Shown here: positions 14,952 to 18,753 of the stretch, piece by piece | Numbering within the stretch: the stretch's first letter is position 1 | Layout of the letters: each line of letters begins with the position of its first letter | DNA from: an uncultured Gammaproteobacteria bacterium | Lineage (GTDB): Bacteria; Pseudomonadota; Gammaproteobacteria; Arenicellales; UBA868 | NCBI GenBank assembly: GCA_913051905.1 | Contig: CAJXBY010000037.1 | Coordinates: forward strand, 1 to 18,753 | Length of the DNA: 18,753 nucleotides | Reading direction: 5' to 3' | Notes under the pieces: model-generated | Databases searched by the model: none | What the model was told of the DNA's origin: nothing | Seen by the model: the letters and a program-made list of their open reading frames with translations, nothing else | Position numbers and translations under genes: made by a program

Positions 14952-15922
14952 TGCGGACCCTGGCATTTAACGAGGCGCTACGCGAAGGCCTGCACGAGGA
15001 GATGACCCGCGACGACTCGGTGTTTGTGATCGGCGAAGACGTGATCGCTCACGGCGGTCCCTACAAGGTGACCGATGGCGTGGCCGAACGGTTTCCTGGC
15101 CGCATCTTTGAGACGCCGATCGCCGAAGCGGGCATCGTCGGTGTAGGTGTGGGCGCTGCGATGGCCGGCATGCGGCCGGTCGTAGAACTGATGTACCTCG
15201 ATTTTGTGACCTGCGCGATGGACGAGGTCGTCAACCAGGCGGCCAAAATGCGGTATATGAGCGGTGGGCAGGGCAGTGTGCCGATGGTCATCCGGCTGCC
15301 CTGTGGAGTCGGCCGGTTACTGGCGGCCCAGCATTCCCAGATCATGGAGTCCTGGTTTATGCATGTGCCGGGGCTGCAGGTGGTGGTGCCGTCGAATCCG
15401 GCTGATGCCAAGGGGCTCTTCAAGACTGCGGTGCGCACACCGGATCCGGTTCTTTTCTTTGAGTACAAACGGATTTACACCATGAAAGGTGAAGTGCCGG
15501 ACGGGGATTACACCATTCCGATCGGCCTAGCCGATGTGAAGCGCGAAGGTGAGGATGCCACGATCATTGCAGTGGGACCGATGGTCGAGAAGTCGCTGCA
15601 GGCCGCGGTAGCGCTGGAAGACGACGGATGGGATGTCGAGGTCGTCGATCCACGCTCGTTGTCACCGCTGGATACCGAGACGCTTTGCGAATCCGTGAGA
15701 AAGACCGGTAGAGCCGTGGTCTGCGGAGAAGACTCAGTCTTTGCCGGCGCCGTGTCGGAGATCTCGGCGATGGTCAGCGAGCAGTGTTTCAGTGACCTCA
15801 AAGCCCCCGTCGTGCGCGTCGGTAGTCCCCACGTGCCGATGCCGTTCAGTGCAGAACTCGTTAAACACGTTGTTCCCGATGCCGATGCCGTATCGGCCGC
15901 GGTGCGCCAGGTGATGGCCTGA
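14951..15922 (+). CDS. 2-oxoacid/acetoin dehydrogenase E1 component, beta subunit
   Basis: A 323-residue E1beta subunit that completes the thiamine diphosphate site with the alpha subunit. Visible features are the VIGEDV start of the pyrimidine-binding domain, the catalytic Glu in ETPIAEAGIVG (about Glu59), ELMYLDF, the QHSQ loop, PGLQVVVPSNPADAKGL and the C-terminal transketolase domain with VVDPRSLSPLD. ATG 14951 overlaps the alpha stop as TGATG; a GTG one codon upstream is the alternative. It is followed 12 bp later by the E2 gene. All catalytic residues seen are intact. Confidence 0.93.
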   Translation: MRTLAFNEALREGLHEEMTRDDSVFVIGEDVIAHGGPYKVTDGVAERFPGRIFETPIAEAGIVGVGVGAAMAGMRPVVELMYLDFVTCAMDEVVNQAAKMRYMSGGQGSVPMVIRLPCGVGRLLAAQHSQIMESWFMHVPGLQVVVPSNPADAKGLFKTAVRTPDPVLFFEYKRIYTMKGEVPDGDYTIPIGLADVKREGEDATIIAVGPMVEKSLQAAVALEDDGWDVEVVDPRSLSPLDTETLCESVRKTGRAVVCGEDSVFAGAVSEISAMVSEQCFSDLKAPVVRVGSPHVPMPFSAELVKHVVPDADAVSAAVRQVMA

Positions 15923-15934
15923 CAGGAGATCATC

Positions 15935-17092
15935 ATGGCGACGCCGTTTCGACTTGCCGCACTCGGGCATACCATGGAGAAGGGCCGTATCGTTGAGTGG
16001 CATATCGACGAGGGTCAATCGGTCGACGAGGGTGACCTGCTGGTTTCTGTAGAGACCGACAAGACCGTGGTCGAGGTGAATTCTCCACTCTCCGGCGTGT
16101 TACTGAAACAGGTGGCTTCGGTTGATGGGGAATATGACGTCGGCGATGTGCTGGCCTGGGTCGGGGAAGAAGGAGAGAGCGTGCCCGAGGTGCCGGACCC
16201 GAAAGTTGCAGACGGTGCTGCGGCACCGGCAGGGCCGCGAGTGACACCGGTCGCCCAGAGACTGGCCGATCGGCACGGCATTGATGCCGAAGCCCTCGCG
16301 GGTTCCGGTCCCGATGGACGGGTGACCAAGGAAGACGTGCAGCGGGCGATCGATTCTGGCACGGCAACCTCTGTGGCCGATGCCGAGGATTCTGCGGATT
16401 CCGACGCAGAGATCGTTCCCCTAACCGGAATCCGACGCACCACGGCCGAGCGGCTGAGTGCCAATTGGGCACAGGCACCGCATGTATCGGAAGGTGTCGA
16501 AGTGGATTTCACCGATTTTTCTGCCACCCAATCCGGGCAGGAAGCCACCTGGCGCGATGCCCACGACTTAGTGCCAGGGGTGAACGATCTGGTCCTGGCT
16601 GCGGTGGCTAAAGCACTTCAGGACTATCCCGATCTAAATGCGGGTTATGTGGACGGGGCCATGCACCGCTACCGCGCCATCAACCTCGGCGTCGCCATTG
16701 ATACCGAAGCCGGCCTGGTGGTGCCGGTCATCAAGGATGCAGACCGGCTTGATCTGATTCAGATTGCGCGGGCTGTACGCGAGTATGCGGTTAAGGCCCG
16801 CGAGGGCAAACTGATGCCGGACGATCTGGGCGGCGCGACTTTCAGTATCAGTAACCTGGGGGGTCTGGGCGTCGACTGGTTCACCCCGGTACTGAACCCA
16901 CCACAGTGTGCGATTCTGGGCGTCGGCCGGGTTCACCGTGAACCCCGCTGTGTGGGAGAGGCAATCGTGGCCCGTGATGTGGCAACGCTGGTCCTGACCT
17001 TCGATCACCGGCTCGTTGACGGTGCGCCATGTGCCCGGTTTCTCGGCCGGTTACGGGAACTACTGGAAGCACCTGAATCCCTGCTGCCGTAA
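15935..17092 (+). CDS. Dihydrolipoamide acyltransferase (E2), 2-oxoacid dehydrogenase complex
   Basis: A 385-residue E2 core protein with one N-terminal lipoyl domain (1-78, lipoylated Lys43 in VETDKTVVEV), an acidic/Ala-Pro linker, the E1/E3-binding domain (about 103-139, VTPVAQRLADRHGI to DGRVTKEDV) and the catalytic acyltransferase domain (about 160-385) with DHRLVDG (His358, Asp362). It transfers the acyl group from lipoyl to CoA and forms the complex core. The canonical catalytic domain differs from the alpha/beta-hydrolase-type AcoC of some acetoin systems, so an acyl-CoA product is likely. CAGGAG lies 7 nt or so before ATG 15935. No dihydrolipoamide dehydrogenase (E3) follows; a housekeeping E3 must serve. 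Confidence 0.92.
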   Translation: MATPFRLAALGHTMEKGRIVEWHIDEGQSVDEGDLLVSVETDKTVVEVNSPLSGVLLKQVASVDGEYDVGDVLAWVGEEGESVPEVPDPKVADGAAAPAGPRVTPVAQRLADRHGIDAEALAGSGPDGRVTKEDVQRAIDSGTATSVADAEDSADSDAEIVPLTGIRRTTAERLSANWAQAPHVSEGVEVDFTDFSATQSGQEATWRDAHDLVPGVNDLVLAAVAKALQDYPDLNAGYVDGAMHRYRAINLGVAIDTEAGLVVPVIKDADRLDLIQIARAVREYAVKAREGKLMPDDLGGATFSISNLGGLGVDWFTPVLNPPQCAILGVGRVHREPRCVGEAIVARDVATLVLTFDHRLVDGAPCARFLGRLRELLEAPESLLP

Positions 17093-17102
17093 GTCTTTAT
17101 CG

Positions 17103-17138
17103 CTGTGGCAGGACTATCTGCCGCCTGCCATGGTTTTA
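17103..17138 (+). terminator. Intrinsic terminator of the E1-E2 operon
   Basis: TGGCAGG (17106-17112) and CCTGCCA (17124-17130) pair perfectly around an 11-nt loop. Counting G-U pairs the RNA stem extends to 10 bp (17103-17112 with 17124-17133), followed at once by TTTTA. It lies 11 bp after the E2 stop and fits rho-independent termination of the plus-strand operon. Confidence 0.7.
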
Positions 17139-17172
17139 TCGAAGATGGCAGTCCCAGAGGCTGTATTTACCG

Positions 17173-17301
17173 TTAATTCCACTCACTCTCCGCGCCTAGA
17201 GCAATCAACGCTTCGCCGCCGATCTCTTCACCGATTTTTTCCTGTCGTGCTTCATTATCGGATACGTGATTGATGAACTGCTCAAGATTCTCTTTACTCA
17301 T
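17173..17301 (-). CDS. Nif11-like leader peptide (RiPP precursor-type), 42 aa, apparently without core
   Basis: A 42-residue peptide beginning MSKENLEQFINHV and containing EKIGEEI and EALIALGAE. This matches my memory of the Nif11/nitrile-hydratase-type leader family, whose members begin MS-x-E-x-L-x-x-F and continue to an ALxALAxExG-like segment. These leaders normally guide modification of a C-terminal core after a double-Gly site. Here the frame stops (TAA, 17175-17173) just where the leader should go on into the Phe/Thr-Val part, so there is no core. ATG 17301 is set by a full AAGGAGG (17314-17308), 6 nt away. Its transcript direction matches the pilin-like and VOC genes upstream. No maturase or exporter is in the window. 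A remnant in another frame lies directly downstream. Confidence 0.72.
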   Translation of the reverse strand: MSKENLEQFINHVSDNEARQEKIGEEIGGEALIALGAESEWN

Positions 17302-17410
17302 TCTGAGCCTCCTTCTTCAATTGAGTATCCAATATTAAGTTTGTCATAAAACCTACTTAACAGATTGGGGAATACCAAGCATTCTTCTGTCGGTCATAGT
17401 AGAGAGAACA

Positions 17411-17641
17411 CTAAATCCGCCAACAGAAACAACACCCGCAAATGGAGTCTCCTGCGAATCCGGGTTGCCCGTCACTTTGCACCAATTCGATATGGCCACT
17501 TGAGGTCTTCAGCCCCGTTTTCTCTGCTGCCTCCGCTCTTCGGTTATAGGTCAGGTACTGTGGGACCGCGACACCTGCCAGAATGGCGATGATCACCGCC
17601 ACGATGATCAGGTCTAGCAGCGTCAAGGCTTTCTGTTGCAT
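17411..17641 (-). CDS. Truncated type IV pilin-like protein (prepilin N-terminal domain), 76 aa
   Basis: A 76-residue peptide with the N-terminal helix of type IV pilins/pseudopilins: a short basic leader MQQKA, then LTLLDLIIVAVIIAILAGVAVPQYLTYNRRAEAAE, of which only the first half is given by name here (LTLLDLIIVAV, 6-16, and VPQYLTY, 26-32). The residue before the presumed cleavage site is Ala rather than Gly, and position +5 of the mature form is Asp rather than the conserved Glu. The C-terminal beta-sheet domain of ordinary pilins (total 120-160 aa) is missing. The tail ends in a cysteine cluster (68, 70, 71, 73). ATG 17641 has AAGGAG 7 nt upstream (17654-17649). It lies 71 bp behind the VOC gene on the same strand. 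I read it as a truncated or frameshifted pilin, with a small functional pseudopilin-like peptide as the alternative. Confidence 0.6.
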   Translation of the reverse strand: MQQKALTLLDLIIVAVIIAILAGVAVPQYLTYNRRAEAAEKTGLKTSSGHIELVQSDGQPGFAGDSICGCCFCWRI

Positions 17642-17712
17642 GAGGCCTCTCCTTGTTCCAAAGTCATTGTCGTTCCAAACGTCGGTTAGGTTGGTGCAAT
17701 ACACCTGGAGTG

Positions 17713-18237
17713 TCAGGGCCACTCGTCTCGGATCGGTTCGCTGCCGTCCCAGTCCACCGCCGCAGCCCGTACCGTATCGAAAATACGCCGCCGCTCCGGT
17801 GTTAGATGCGCCATCTCGATGACTGTTCCGGGGTGTCCTTCGTTGAAGAAGTAGACGAACCGCCCTCGGGGGCTGTCAGCTTCCTGCCCGACCTCGTATC
17901 CCGCGTCCAGGGCCTCGCGGTAGACGCTGTCGAAATCCTCGGGCCAGCTCGACCAGTGCTGCAGTCCTTCGTTTCCTGCGTTGAGGAAATCCTGGTACAT
18001 GGTGGGTGAGTCATCACGCTGCTGGATCAGTTCTACCTGGACGTAGCCCGAATTCGCCAGCCCGATCGAGAGGTGTGGATCGCCCGACTGGCCCCGGTAG
18101 TGAAAATCCTGGAGGGGAAGTTTGTCGATGTAATACCAAGGGCCAATACCGCAGACCTCGATCCAGTGCTGCATCGCAGCCTCCACATCCCGCACAACGT
18201 ATCCCATCTGCCTGATGGGTCCAAAGAGCCTGCTCAT
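17713..18237 (-). CDS. VOC family protein (glyoxalase/methylmalonyl-CoA epimerase-like)
   Basis: A 174-residue vicinal oxygen chelate protein with two beta-alpha-beta-beta-beta modules. The first begins RQMGYVVRDVEAAMQHW (9-25). Likely metal ligands are Gln10, Glu69 (VQVELIQQ), His94 (GLQHWSSW) and Glu141 (GTVIEMAH), a set like that of methylmalonyl-CoA epimerase. The family includes epimerases, lyases, dioxygenases and glutathione transferases, and this subgroup is usually annotated only as VOC protein. ATG 18237 has AGGAG about 12 nt upstream. It may be cotranscribed with the pilin-like and Nif11-like genes downstream. A TATGAT hexamer near 18276-18281 on the minus strand could serve as -10, but no good -35 is seen. 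Confidence 0.88.
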   Translation of the reverse strand: MSRLFGPIRQMGYVVRDVEAAMQHWIEVCGIGPWYYIDKLPLQDFHYRGQSGDPHLSIGLANSGYVQVELIQQRDDSPTMYQDFLNAGNEGLQHWSSWPEDFDSVYREALDAGYEVGQEADSPRGRFVYFFNEGHPGTVIEMAHLTPERRRIFDTVRAAAVDWDGSEPIRDEWP

Positions 18238-18263
18238 GATCTGTGCGAACTCCTGTAGTGTGA

Positions 18264-18753
<490 letters not shown>

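Noticed and set aside
15933..16548. Minus-strand frames opposite the E2 gene (Pro/Arg-rich and Ser/Thr-rich)
   Set aside because: Compositional shadows of a GC-rich Ala/Asp/Glu-rich linker on the coding strand; no motif or ribosome site.
9884..17202. Shared 11-mer GCGCCTAGAGC at 9884-9894 and 17192-17202
   Set aside because: Many 11-mer coincidences are expected in a window of this size, and the contexts differ.

Overview
The window reads as a catabolic and transport region of a moderately GC-rich proteobacterium. A gammaproteobacterium is my inference, mainly from the strongly AstC/ArgD-like aminotransferase at the right edge. No rRNA, tRNA, CRISPR array, insertion sequence or phage gene was seen. 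Coding density is high, with short operons, stop/start overlaps and several TTG or GTG starts.

Layout. Left, minus strand (1-1977): an operon of RidA-like deaminase, RraA/HMG-aldolase-like protein and a D-2-hydroxyacid dehydrogenase cut by the window edge. Divergent from it, plus strand (2098-6030): an MFS_3-type transporter, a 14-helix DHA2/EmrB-type efflux permease and a mandelate racemase/enolase-superfamily enzyme whose TTG start overlaps the preceding stop. Convergent to these, minus strand (7678-6054): a MarR regulator followed by an EmrA-type membrane fusion protein, the natural partner of the DHA2 permease. Divergent from marR (7740-9833): two SDR oxidoreductases, the second lacking the catalytic Tyr, and a DsbA-like HCCA isomerase. 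A 46-residue membrane microprotein then precedes TRAP permease genes in the order large-small (9907-12177), with no solute-binding gene in the window. Two further SDRs lie on the minus strand (13804-12237). Divergent from them, a 2-oxoacid/acetoin-type dehydrogenase operon E1alpha-E1beta-E2 (13977-17092) ends in a good intrinsic terminator. A minus-strand group follows (18237-17173): a VOC protein, a truncated type IV pilin-like peptide and a 42-residue Nif11-like leader peptide. The right edge holds the start of an ornithine-type class III aminotransferase.

How it may work together (inference): the TRAP permease would import an organic acid. The racemase/dehydratase, RraA-like lyase, dehydrogenases and RidA would process hydroxy/oxo acids and clear reactive enamines, and the E1/E2 complex would turn a 2-oxo product into an acyl-CoA. 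The MarR-EmrA/EmrB module would export a toxic substrate or intermediate. No specific substrate can be read from the sequence.

The least expected content is at about 17.1-17.65 kb. Two very small genes there, both with near-perfect Shine-Dalgarno sites, encode a Nif11-type RiPP leader without a core and a pilin without its C-terminal domain. Both have plausible downstream remnants in another frame.
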